Assembly (NCBI RefSeq): GCF_026914185.1
Contig: NC_070558.1
Coordinates: 3,658,001 to 3,722,000 of the forward strand
Length of the DNA stretch: 64,000 nucleotides
Reading direction: 5' to 3'
Source of the DNA: Puccinia triticina
Lineage: Eukaryota; Basidiomycota; Pucciniomycetes; Pucciniales; Pucciniaceae
The position numbers were made by a program, and so were the translations under genes. This document shows positions 55,301-64,000 of this stretch, piece after piece. The notes beneath the pieces were generated by a model. It was not told where the DNA came from, ran no database searches, and saw only the letters and a list, made by a program, of their open reading frames with translations. Positions within the stretch are counted from its first letter, which is position 1; every line of letters starts with the position of its first letter.

Positions 55301-55361
55301 ACTCCAAGGTGGTTCTAGGTAGGTATTGGGACTGAGAGTTGGATCTAAAGTGCCTAGACAT
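52347..55361 (-). CDS. Gag polyprotein of TR-GAG, 1,004 aa, intact
   Basis: Starts MSRHFRSNSQSQYLPRTTLE. The N-terminal 200 residues are rich in glycine, proline, asparagine and glutamine. The capsid-like region starts near residue 215 (LCFDGSNMPIEKFIRRYEAA) and includes QISPFIKGMDLKDEVEEMVG and GYEEQDWEQLKKDLLNRFG. A CCHC zinc knuckle CNYCHQMGHSFSRC lies at about 467-480. The C-terminal 450 residues are acidic and serine-rich, without a protease motif (no DSG/DTG), which is unusual in length for gag. Role: RNA packaging in virus-like particles. The GYE-x-x-DW block and the knuckle match the broken gag at 14,397-15,637. No stop or frameshift was found, unlike every other retroelement here. 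Confidence 0.9.
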   Translation of the reverse strand: MSRHFRSNSQSQYLPRTTLESAIERFFMPSFVGFSREANLGQIPITGGQPNLGSAHINPGYTGQPQQEAHGPIHFGGNNQSANPGPTGQPWNGNFVPGNLKFNSGSVPTWPQPLQANSGATNHQPNPPTVSRNNLPANPGPIRGAVAPSESEGLEHMEEEPESLARAQKHPSYRQPTANQLPKLTPVHFLEREPVMPTYSVGPHQAVKIKPLDKDLCFDGSNMPIEKFIRRYEAAGRTDGATPLDLVTQISPFIKGMDLKDEVEEMVGYEEQDWEQLKKDLLNRFGSSLPLVKYTRHDLRDLVYSAIKGGGISTEEQFKIFRTKFVAITNYLVRMGYSGSIEEFRDHLLEVLCEDVARAVTKDLGRTNMMLATKDGGEVLPATEVLLQYIHKEVHQRSVLARSRVWRGLEYAEPAKTNPPSKNQVQQREVEDLTKTLSTWHTQKPPPFFMKSHVPYKPAQQDKDWTTVKCNYCHQMGHSFSRCNQANLDELHGLFKKEGNGVKLPDGSSVPWDRNRAYKIAVDQYHQNRKQPGVLNLPPGPIFSGTPNPNAQASNLEPQVSFGIIEHINQDVEALMISSRRLPLDSMLKIKVNSEDLEDEDSSPVRLMTPFLSKITSQDFGNLGTSEKLDNTRAEQLGSASGTNEETSIPEILSPNLIVKEPPDTLFAFETKLELTEEEATENINQNFPPEETHSPKHDSTIEATSEEKKTSKEPTLGCCQSFFLENSFHSSPLPLDILGAQANFIDSKIDSSLEQFPLLFTQNFEPIHLSNQSSAKLETCIFQKDPGKLIDKISSSAFITKRSTLDLVGKPTLKFGLPFFEENYSQPNLPSSNDHGANLFLFDETSIPHSASICSLGRNFFHKDPGKPTERKLESASLTNNPQESHSLPNHQFIPNNLEYPLFKPPDRSQKDPGAQFFLKFLKQIIKSTSIQHKLPVPWFSPTPLPKIQKINLWNIWILANFKFHRLKGMSHLGVGKALGAFISRQKEQTNKGHGLYLLARIS

Positions 55362-55654
55362 GTTTAAGGGTTGATTGTTAACTGAATGGATAAAAGGAGT
55401 TGAGGAGTTGTTCTGTAAGCTGATGATATGGTTGTTAAAAGTAAATGGCCTAAAGAGTTTTTCTGAAGAAGTTGATGAAGGTATTTTGTTCAGAGTGGTA
55501 GTTTTATGAGGTGTTTAAAGGTATGTAGTTAAAGGTGAGTAATTTTTTTAGTATGAGATTTTTTATTTATATATATATATGGGTTCACTAGCTAATCCTG
55601 TAACTATATTAGACTAGGAAAATGGGGTTTGGACTGAATCTAGAGATCTTCAGG

Positions 55655-55671
55655 CCACTGTTGGGACACCA
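55655..55671 (-). other. Primer-binding site of TR-GAG
   Basis: Minus strand TGGTGTCCCAACAGTGG, two bases after the 5' LTR end CCACA. It starts TGG, complementary to a tRNA 3' CCA end; the tRNA identity is not determined. Confidence 0.75.
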
Positions 55672-55673
55672 CT

Positions 55674-56712
55674 TGTGGAACTACTCTTGGGATGAATAGA
55701 GCTGGAGAGGGAATGGTGCTTTAATGGGCTGCCTCTCTGGGAACAAGAAAAAGAATATAAGAGTGTGGACTCTTATGGAAAGGTGTGGCTATAGAGGATT
55801 CTTGAGGTTTGTCTAAGGGTTTACTTTCTACTAATCTAATAGCAAGTTAAAGGTAATGTAAAGTCTGTCCAACCTGATATATTTGGCATAGACTTATCAA
55901 GCTTGTCCACTCTGATTTAATGGCATAAGCTAGGCTAGTGAATGGTGACCAGTGATCTGAATTACTTTGACAGGATCTGATGGGGAATAAATGAAGAGGA
56001 AAACAACCCAGTTTATATACACAAGAAAGAGGAGCCATGAGGAAACAAGGATAACCTGCAGGGAAGCATAGAACATTCTACTTCTATAGGATGAAACAGC
56101 CATGTGGTCAGAGTAGTGGTTCAAGGAGTCACATGATGGTGTAATAGTGGGTGGGGATGATGCCATCTTCTGGGGGCTATGGTGCAATCTTCCTAGTTGG
56201 AGGAGGGGATATGTGAGACATAAAAGGGGTAGAATATTCTATGATCTAAGATAGGAGGAGTTATGAGTTTCAGGAAGTGTTTCAGGAAGAAGTAATCTAA
56301 GGATCTAAGATAGGAGGAGTCAGGTGTTTCATGAAGTGTTTCAGGAAGTAATAATCTAGGTGGGGTTTGGGGCTATGTCTAGCATAATGTGTATCATGTT
56401 GGGTTTGGAGGGTGAAGGGTTTCAAGGGTGCTTATACATCTTTGAGCACATGGTTCTAAGGAAACACTAGAAGAAGGGGGTAAAATGTGATCTGGGTAGA
56501 TGTTTGAGACTAGGAAGAGGGTTTATCCAAGAGAGGGGGAGTGTGGGAAGAGGGAATACTATTATCCAGGGTATGTCCATTGAGTGGGGATGTTGAGGGG
56601 CTTGGGCTTTGCTGACAAGGGGGCCAGAGGTATGGGATTTATTCTTGAGGTGTGACAGCATTGTGATTGATGGTTGCTGGTTTTCTGGGTAGATCAGGAT
56701 TGGCTTACCACA
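55674..56712 (-). repeat. 5' LTR of TR-GAG element
   Basis: Minus-strand reading TGTGGTAAGCC to GTAGTTCCACA. It differs from the other LTR at about 56,252 (G against A at 51,440) and 56,563 (A against G at 51,751). Confidence 0.95.
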
Positions 56713-58370
56713 CCGCAGCCCCAGTCGAACCTTCTGCGGGAGCACCACTTGCACCAACACCGCTAGAATCGTCTTCTAATCTTTGTTTGTTTTTGTTACA
56801 AGGTTGGGGTTCAGTGGCCGAAGATGTACCTGTCGCTGAAAATCGTGTTTTCAGATTCTGGGTGATCTCCGGTAGGCCCATTGGTTTGACCTGGGAGACG
56901 GTCTCTTGCTCGAAAGGACTGAGGAGTTGCCACCAAGCATCGGCATAGCAATCACGCGGCAAACCTTGTGGGATACCCCTTACCCCCTTGAACGTCTTGA
57001 TTCTGGTTCCTGAGCGTCCATAGATTTGCTGATTTGTTTCAATGGTCTTGTGGTGATCGGCCTGGGCCTGTACCATGTTGTCAAGGCAGTGAAGTACATA
57101 GGTGAGATCGCTGCTACGCCAATTAGGCGAAAGGGATAACGGTAACGTGTTCTGATCGCCATCTTCAATATCGGAGCCACAGTCCTTGTTTTCCACGACA
57201 TGGGCCAGTAAGATATTCTCTTTCATGACTTTATCAAGCATTTTGCACCTGTTTTCTCTTATCTTTAACATATGTAAATACATGTATACATCCTATCAGA
57301 GTGAGTCTCGCAGGGAACGGAGATGTTGAGAGAATAGACAAACTTTCTTCCTCCATTGTTGGTATTGTGCCTTGGTAGCTTTCTCGTCTTTCAATTTCTT
57401 GTAATCGTCCCCGCTTATGTTTTTGACTCTCTAATCTCCTGGCATTTGGTATTGAACCATCGTTGTATTATTGCCTGCGCCTGAGAAGCTTCTTGATCGG
57501 TTAAGGGCATCAATCGGCGGATCCATTCAATGGATTTGGTTGCCAAAGTGTCCACTACAGCTGAGTTCCAGGGCGAATTGGCACCAAGCTGGGTATCCCA
57601 GTCAAAAGTGAGTCTTGAGATACCGGCCAATGCAAGAGACCTCTCCACGTCCGCCTTGGTTTGAGAGTTGATTGCTTGGCCCTTATGTTGGCCCTTCAGG
57701 AAGGCAGGAGTAAACGGTGGGGACTGGATGTTCTTTCAGATTTCTTTTTCTGCCTGAGAGACAAAGTATTCGATCTCCGCGGGAGTCTTTGCCTTGAGAA
57801 GCAGGCGTAATCGATCCAGTTGCTTTTTTATTTCGACTGTTCTTCTTTCCACCCAGTACTGTCCCTTTATTTCGGAAGGGCTCGGAGATGCTGGATAATC
57901 GTGAGGCTGAGTCGGATTACCCAGGAAGAACTTGATGAAGCTTTGGATACTCCGAGAGAGTTTATCGCAATGTTCCGCCAGAGCCGTTTTTCCCGCAATT
58001 CCCCTCAATTGTTTCTCCGCGCGATGTTGGTCCTCCTCCGCCTCCGCCTCCTCCCTTGCCCGCCTAGCGTTTTCCACCACAAACTTGGGTTCCAGTCGAG
58101 ATTTTTCCGGCAGTGGCTGGTTTTGTGGGAGTGAAGAGCTTCCCCCTACAGAATTTAAACCTCTCTCAGCACGGGAATTAAAATGGTGAAAAGTATCCAC
58201 TGACCATCAGGACCGGTTTCCATTGCAGGAGCGTTCCCATCCGCTTGGATTTTTGGAATAAATCCATCTACAACAGCCGAAATCCAACGCTCATCTGGAC
58301 CCAGCGCGTCAGGGGTATCTCCTTGGTTTCCATTCCCAGAAAAGCTTGGTTCATCCGGGGCTGAAGGCAT
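56713..58370 (-). pseudogene. Unknown multi-exon gene, decayed and cut by TR-GAG
   Basis: The minus strand reads MPSAPDEPSFSGNGNQGDTP in exon 1, a short intron (58,200-58,141), then GSSSLPQNQPLPEKSRLEP and a charged coiled-coil-like stretch (RRAREEAEAEEDQHRAEKQL) with AEIEYFVSQAEKEI and TGA at 57,734. Beyond it the same frame continues KNIQSPPFTPAFLKGQHKG and LTFDWDTQLGANSPWNSAVV; a frameshift near 57,415 leads to ISGDDYKKLKDEKATKAQYQ. A later part reads CKMLDKVMKENILLAHVVEN, SPNWRSSDLTYVLHCLDNMV and ends TGAA at the LTR. The remaining seven codons (GGRMNVD, stop) lie at 50,838-50,857 beyond the element. The family is not recognised. It was probably already damaged before the insertion. Confidence 0.6.
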
Positions 58371-58782
58371 CAGGCCAGATTTCTTAAGAATATCAGAAGA
58401 AGTTCACGAATGCAAAGGCAGATAACAGAAGTGTTGCCGTATAGAATGTGAAGTTGTTGTTATTTAGTAATTCAACAAAAGTTGGTGGTTTATGATACGC
58501 AAATGGTTCAAGGAACAGGTGAATTCAAGATGGATCGAGGTGTAAGCAGGACAAAGATTTTAGGGAAATCTTGCGCAATTCGGGCAGGCTTCAATTTGTC
58601 GCTCACAACAGGGAGAACACATATATAGAGATGTGGTAAATCAAAAACAGTGTGCCTGTCGCTAAGAGATAAACAATGATCCCCTTTGTACTATGCCTAA
58701 AAATCGTTGCATATGCCCTCCCATCCCTTCATATGTAAAGAAAACCCAAATAAAACATCAGGAAGACATACACCAGCATGTT
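58371..58782. other. No gene seen
   Basis: AT-rich intergenic stretch between the Tnp2 gene end and the decayed gene; nothing recognised. Confidence 0.4.
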
Positions 58783-61700
58783 TTAATGGTAGTTGTTGAG
58801 ACTTACAGCTGTCCCCAATCCCACAGCACTTATTGTTTGTATTTCAAAACCAAATGTTGAGATTGGATTTAGAAGAATTGCAACATGTCCAATGACCCTT
58901 TCACTGTCAATTACCTCAGTCAGGTCATGATCGGATTTCACTAAGCGGCAGTTGAGATCTGGGTAATCCTTGTATGGATCTTCCTCCCATCCTACTTCCT
59001 TGAATGGTTTCACGATCAACCAAGTTTTCCCAGCTGTTTGTTCCGATTGGAACATTTGCTCCACTTCACCAAATCGTTGGTCCTTCCCTAGGTAGAACTC
59101 GACCAAGGAATTTGCTGGATGACGATCTTTAGTTGTGAATGTCTTGCCGTTGAGTTTGATGTATTCAACAAGATCAACTGTTGAGTTAAGTGGGGGTACA
59201 CCTGCATGTTGACCAAGCTTCCCCCTTGAAACTTCCTTGCCAGCCACCGCCCGCTTCCATTTTGACATCAGAGTTCTGTTCAACTGAGTTGATTTCTTCT
59301 TATTGTTGTCCTCCAACGCGCGGTTGTGTTTTGAAGTGTGGTCTTTCAGAACTAACTGGAATGTTGAGTTGATATGCCATTCCTTCATCAATGTCTTTGG
59401 GATATCATCTAAATACAATACATATGTCACATTCTCAGTAATTAAATCCTCACAATGGCAATAATTACGCACAAATAAGCATGTGACTAACCAATGTGAT
59501 GGTTTGTTGGCATCCTCTGCAACATTCCATTAACTCTTTCCTGTGCCCAAGCCGCTGTTGATCGAGGTGGGCCAAATCGGCGGATAACTTCAGAGTAATG
59601 CTGTGTCAGATGTAGATTTGGCTTGCTTGGTGCTTCTGGCCAGCCTTTTTGAAGACACTTTTGATAATCCAAGATTAAACTGTCAAGCTCATCGAGATCT
59701 TGAAGTTTGATCTTTGGGAGAGTCAGGAAGTGAGAAATTTTGGATAGCAAGGTAGTTGATTCTAGGAGTGAGGATATCCTTATTTTGCTTTCCTCAGTTG
59801 CGCAATCCTTGTATGCTGTGGTCCAAAGAGGAATCAAGGCAATGGGATAGTAAATCTTGTAAAGTATCAGCCATTCTGCTGCTTTCAAAGATCCGTGGGT
59901 AGCCAATCCCAAGTTGCGTGGCACCCGATCAATCCAAGAGGGTACAATTGTATGCAAGATAGTCCGCCGTACTATGTCCAGCTCCTCTGGCAAGAGTTTT
60001 GGTTGGTTGAAATCCGGAATTGGTGATGCAGCAGCTCTGCGAGCTCTATGTTGAGGACGAGTGGCAGTGTGATCACTTCCACTCTCATCTGCAGAATTGG
60101 TGGTTACCTCCTCATTTGCGTCACAGAGCGCCTTCTTCCGCATCCGCAGGCTGTAGGAATGGGCAGATGTCCCGGCAGATGACCCATCTGACGTTGCACC
60201 AGCGCCACTGCATGTTCTGCTTTGACCAAGATCTAGCTTTGTTGTGGCTGGTGTTTGCTTGGCTTTGGCTGCACGGGCTTGCTTGTTTGGTTTTTCCAAG
60301 GTCTGATTTGATTCTTCGACATTGTCTAATTTCCGCTTGCCCTTGTTGGTGGAGTTAGGGACACAATCTGTTGCAAACGGAGGATCGGTATATGACTTTT
60401 TGTTCTGCCATTCCGCATCCTTCTCTTGAATATCCTTAAGTTTGGATGCGACTGATGGCAAGGACATGAAGCGCATTGTGTGATCTTTCAAGTCACCCAA
60501 AATCAAGGCATGCATCAATTCAATCAAGCAGAATTCTATTGGCCTCCCGTATGGTAGCTCATTGAGCACACTCCATCTTGCGCCATGTTCCTTCACAAAC
60601 TTCTTACGTTCAGTTGCATTTTCTAGTTGAAGCCAAAGTTTTGCATGTTTTTTGTGCTCTTCATTTTTCCGCCGGGTAAACTTTGTGGTGTCCGTTTCCT
60701 CAATGTCATGCTTGCTCAACATACAAAAAGAGCAAAACCTAATTGAGGCGTGACTTCCAAATCCAGCAACCTTCTGGAGAGCAGGAAGATCTGCGATCAG
60801 CGGAAAGATCACAGCCCGTATAGTTCTTCCTTGAGCATGAGAAGCAGTGGATTCAAAGAAGACTCCATCCCAAAATTCTTTCAATTCATTCACCAACGGT
60901 CGTAAGAGATGGTTGACTTTGTCTAGACTGGGTTCGTTGGGCCCAGGGATAATTCCAAAAAGGAATATGTTTTCCTGCTTGTAGCGCTGATTTGGAGGAA
61001 GGTTCAAGCAGATCAAGACAATGGCTCCAACAGAGTTATGCTTCCCCAGATTCGAAGTTCCTTCGGCATTGAACCAGTCAAGATATAGGCTGAACACAAG
61101 ATTTCCAGAATTCTGGGTAAATATCCCAGTTCCATCGTTCAAGTTGGGGAATTCGCGCCAGATTTGACCATGCCAAACATCTTCCATGTCGTGGTTTGGT
61201 TCCCATCTAGTTTTGGGCAGGCTGGAGTCTAGCAAGGCCTCGAAAGAATTCTGAGAAAGCCGCTGTTTCAACCATGACTTGAGAGTTAAGTATGAGTATG
61301 TCCGAATTGGTTTTGATACTTGCTGTTTATCGAGTTCGAAGAGGGCTTGATCACATTTGGGTACGATTTCTTGCAACTTAGCCCACTTACAATACCCCTG
61401 ATATTGGGAAAAGAAGGACTGGGTGCATGTGATCGGAGGATTTTTGTCTCCTTTTATCAGAGGGTAGAGTGCAAAACATTTTTGGCAACATATTTGCGTT
61501 GTCAGATCTGGAACAAGGCCAAGTCGATGAAAAACCGCATCTCGAGTTTTGGGAATCTGTTGGATCATTGCTTTAGCATCAATAATTCGTTCTTCAGTGC
61601 TCCACAGCTCTGCCAGGAATGAGATGTTCTGCCTTGCCGACTCCAGGAAAGATGCAGACCCATCTTTGCTCAGTTTGTCTTTTAAGACAGATTGGGCCAT

Positions 61701-62068
61701 CTGAATCATGACCTGTGTGCAAAACTGCTCCTCCAAAAGTGGGACCTTCCTTGTGTTGTTTTCAAGAGGATTAGAGGTGGAGGCAGTCAGACCAGTCTGG
61801 GTCAAACTTGGATTAGCTCAAGATCTAACTATGATATTATAGCAGATGTGATTCAACTCACCCGGATGGGATTAGAGCCCATTGGGCCTGCCTCCGGATG
61901 ATTTGGCCCTTCCTTCTGGAGTTGCATAGTTGCTTTCTTCTGATGCAATTGATAGTCTTTCCGTCCCAATACCCTCCCAGGGACAATTCCACCACCGTCT
62001 TCTGCATGCTGCATGGTATTGCACCCATAGAATTCACAATGGCAAACAAGATTGGGTGTTTTAGGCAT
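58783..62068 (-). CDS. Tnp2-family (CACTA/EnSpm) transposase
   Basis: The first exon reads MPKTPNLVCHCEFYGCNTMQ (62,068 to about 61,862, C/H-rich), followed by a short intron whose exact 3' end I could not fix in frame. The main exon (to 59,487) is open for 772 codons. A cysteine motif (CCQKCFALYPL, ITCTQSF) precedes the catalytic domain: LYLDWFNAEGTSNLGKHNSV, LICLNLPPNQRYKQENIFLF, GIIPGPNEPSLDKVNHLLRP, ELKEFWDGV, then RFCSFCMLSKHDIEE. A basic, disordered insert follows (60,000-60,350), then RVPRNLGLATHGSLKAAEWL and STAAWAQERVNGMLQRMP. An 85-bp intron leads to the last exon (DIPKTLMKEWHINSTFQL to 58,783). The order matches basidiomycete Tnp2 transposases. CACTA ends were not identified; palindromes at both sides may be subterminal sites. 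Confidence 0.8.
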
Positions 62069-62199
62069 GTTGCGACTAGAGTTTGTTTCAATTGGAGTAG
62101 GTTGAGGATGAGTGATTTCAGAGCTCTTCTAGATATCAGATAGGAAACCACGAAGAAATTTACATTCATACATAAGCTGCTAAAAGCTGGTTGATGCAA

Positions 62200-62756
62200 G
62201 CTTTATATCATTGCTACTCAGATACCAAGATCGACTTTTTTCATGCTCATTTTGAGGAAAGAGTTACGTACATGGCACCCAAGAGTTGCATGTGCATATC
62301 TTGACACACCACCTGACCAAAGAATCTGCAAGCCATGAAATTGATGTGATGTGCTAAGATCATGCATGAGTGCGAGTCATTTAGATAGCAAGATGAGCAT
62401 ATGTACATATCATGTGCTTCAGTAGATGCTCATGAGGAGCTGGCCAAGATCGGGCTTCATCTCACCGCGCGCTGCTTCCTCATTGAACTGGATTTACATT
62501 TTTCAGTTGGATTGAATCTAAAGTTCCAATGCCCGTTATAACCCCGCAACCATCACGCCTTCAGATTCTGTTTTGGAGGAGACTGCATCAACTGAATCAA
62601 CATATTTGCGTTGTTTTAGCCTTTTATAAAATTTTACATTATAAAAAGTGTGTGGTATCCATGGGCCACAATTCTTGCAATCACATCCTCCCCCATTACA
62701 AAAATTATTAATTGTCAGAGGACCTCTCTTGTCTCAATCAAGCATCTCATCAGCCA
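62200..62756. other. Upstream region of the Tnp2 gene and of the next gene
   Basis: No coding region recognised; it separates divergent units. Confidence 0.4.
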
Positions 62757-63571
62757 ATGGAACCTTTTCGTGCTATTCTATCTCCAATACAAATTGTTTG
62801 GCTCAAAGACATGCAGACCAAGATTGATGAATCACTCAAGATTTTTGAGCCAGATTCTCATGAAGAACAACAATTGAACATTAGCAACACCAAAGAACGG
62901 CAACATGAGGCTTGGCGTTGGTATATTTTGTGTGATGGCAAAGTCAGAGCGGGCGCACAAGATATGCGTATTCCTGAATGGGCAATCCCAAATGTCAAAG
63001 CCATATGGGATGCTAAAAGGAACCGTCTTGGAAAAGGTATTTGGCTTGAAGTTTCTCTTCTATTTTTCTGTTGAGCTGATTTATGAATTCACATTCGACA
63101 AGGACCATTGATGTTTTCCACCCCAGATACCACGCCAGGGGGCTTGGTGGGCCCGGCAGCAGGCCAGCATCCTTAGGATCATCAATGGTAAAAGATTGAA
63201 TATAATGTGATCGTGAGTTATTAGAGCAAAAGATAACTGCTAACTTCCTGTAACTAACTGTTTGTTATATCAACAGTTAGCTGCATCATCTCCCTGTGGA
63301 TCCTAAACTACTGCTCCATTTGTTCCTGACTGTATTCTTCGCTACCTCTGTCTGGATGTATAGTAATTCTTTGGTTTGCTCTGCTCCAGATTCAAGTGAA
63401 AGATTCAGGATCCCCATCTATCTCATGTCTGTGGTTGTGCATGGTCATGAGATGGCTTGTGTCCCCAACACGTTAGACAAATCTCTGCTTTACGTGGCTG
63501 TGTCTCTGTTTTTGAATCTACTTCAGCTAGCGTTCAATTTTTTATGTATTGAGGTTGTTTGGAGATATTAG
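62757..63571 (+). pseudogene. Fragment of an unknown multi-exon gene
   Basis: Exon 1 (62,757-63,036) reads MEPFRAILSPIQIVWLKDMQ, ERQHEAWRWYILCDGKVRAG and MRIPEWAIPNVKAIWDAKRN, a composition typical of a real protein. The next exon-like part (63,127-63,187, GT...AG on both sides) reads IPRQGAWWARQQASILRIIN in one frame, but splicing from exon 1 puts it out of frame and into a stop. A third part (63,277-63,571) ends in a hydrophobic open frame. I do not recognise the family. A lost base or a misjudged splice site are both possible. Confidence 0.4.
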
Positions 63572-64000
63572 ATTATGCTTTGCGGTGATCAGATTTTGCC
63601 GGCAAAGTTATTTTGCTTTGGCTTAACACTCAGAAAAGGCATTGAATTTGCTGGATGTTGCATGGGATTAAAGAATATGTGGCATTGGCGCTTGCTCCCG
63701 AGCAAGAAATATCAATGGTTGGGGCTCATGTACGATCAGACATTTCATGTGTTTGGTGTCACTGTCATGTTCGCGCGTACATGGGCGGGAATCTGCAGCA
63801 AGATAAAATGATGATCATACATTTTTTCACGGCCAATCGGCCCAAATATTCAGATTGTAATACCAAGTTTGGAACCAGCAATGCATTTGCCCAAAGTCAC
63901 CCACATGTACGCGCATACATGAGAGGGAAACTCAATTGACCAAATAAAAACCCCTTTCACAAACTGAGAGCCAAACTACGTTCTGCATGAGCCAAGGTCC
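63572..64000. other. Window end with two palindrome copies
   Basis: No gene recognised. ATGTTCGCGCGTACAT (63,767-63,782) and ATGTACGCGCATACAT (63,905-63,920), each one base off the perfect palindrome, are followed by GGGCGGGAATC and GAGAGGGAAACTC. Confidence 0.5.

Larger units (their letters stand above)
50862..56712 (-). mobile_element. TR-GAG: gag-only LTR retrotransposon, 5,851 bp, very young
   Basis: LTRs 50,862-51,900 and 55,674-56,712 (1,039 bp each, TG...CA) differ at about two positions; the 4-bp duplication CCGC flanks the element (50,858-50,861 and 56,713-56,716). On the minus strand the 5' LTR is followed by AG and the primer site TGGTGTCCCAACAGTGG; the 3' LTR is preceded by the polypurine run TTTGGGGGTGGA. 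The only coding region is a gag of 1,004 codons; no protease, RT or integrase is present, so it must be moved by another element's enzymes. The insertion splits the gene at 56,713-58,370. Confidence 0.93.

Noticed and set aside
45443..63920. One giant CACTA element from CACTACCATG at 45,443 to the window end
   Set aside because: No matching end with a 3-bp duplication was found; the palindromes alone do not define an element.

Overview
This window looks like accessory, transposon-packed DNA of a basidiomycete rust fungus (Pucciniales, probably Puccinia-like). The evidence is spliceosomal introns of fungal type (short, GT...AG, some with a CTAAC branch point), the mix of Ty1/copia, Ty3/gypsy, hAT, MULE and Tnp2/CACTA elements, and an expanded-type Tet-like 2OG-Fe(II) oxygenase gene. 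The species cannot be named from sequence alone.

Layout. 1-2.7 kb: satellite-like array (about 174-bp monomers, 1,044-bp higher-order repeat) pierced by a 184-bp TA-flanked MITE. 3.05-3.48 kb: GC-rich palindromic MITE with a 9-bp target duplication. 3.7-31.1 kb: one nested complex. A Ty1/copia element (minus strand) is split into three parts (3.73-5.46, 25.35-25.73, 29.30-31.07 kb) by a 19.9-kb Ty3/gypsy element (5,465-25,349, LTRs of 1,287 bp, target duplication CCGT) and a 3.6-kb hAT element (25,729-29,303, 8-bp target duplication). Inside the gypsy element lie its gag-pol frame (9.85-15.64 kb, minus), an antisense intron-containing ORF (8.42-9.26 kb, plus), a CACTG MITE, an apparently intact five-exon MULE transposase (minus) and a divergently transcribed chromodomain gene (plus).

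31.1-38 kb: a 1.23-kb CACTG-ended element that is one giant inverted repeat built of small hairpins, further small inverted-repeat elements, and a decayed plus-strand Ty1/copia element. 39.5-50 kb: the most gene-like stretch, with a Tet-like oxygenase gene, a three-exon kelch gene, a frameshifted small gene and a multi-exon gene with one in-frame stop. 50.9-56.7 kb: a very young gag-only LTR retrotransposon (TR-GAG; 1,039-bp LTRs, target duplication CCGC) inserted seven codons before the stop of another decayed gene. 58.8-62.1 kb: a Tnp2 (CACTA) transposase gene; then a gene fragment up to the window end.

How it fits together. The TR-GAG element and the giant gypsy share LTR ends, polypurine tract, primer-site position and gag motifs, so they look like a non-autonomous/autonomous pair. 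All ten in-frame stops in the gypsy gag-pol frame are TGA preceded by T, mostly where arginine would be expected, which points to C-to-T decay of TCGA sites. A 16-bp palindrome (ATGTACGCGCGTACAT) recurs at both sides of the Tnp2 gene and may be a subterminal repeat of a CACTA element.
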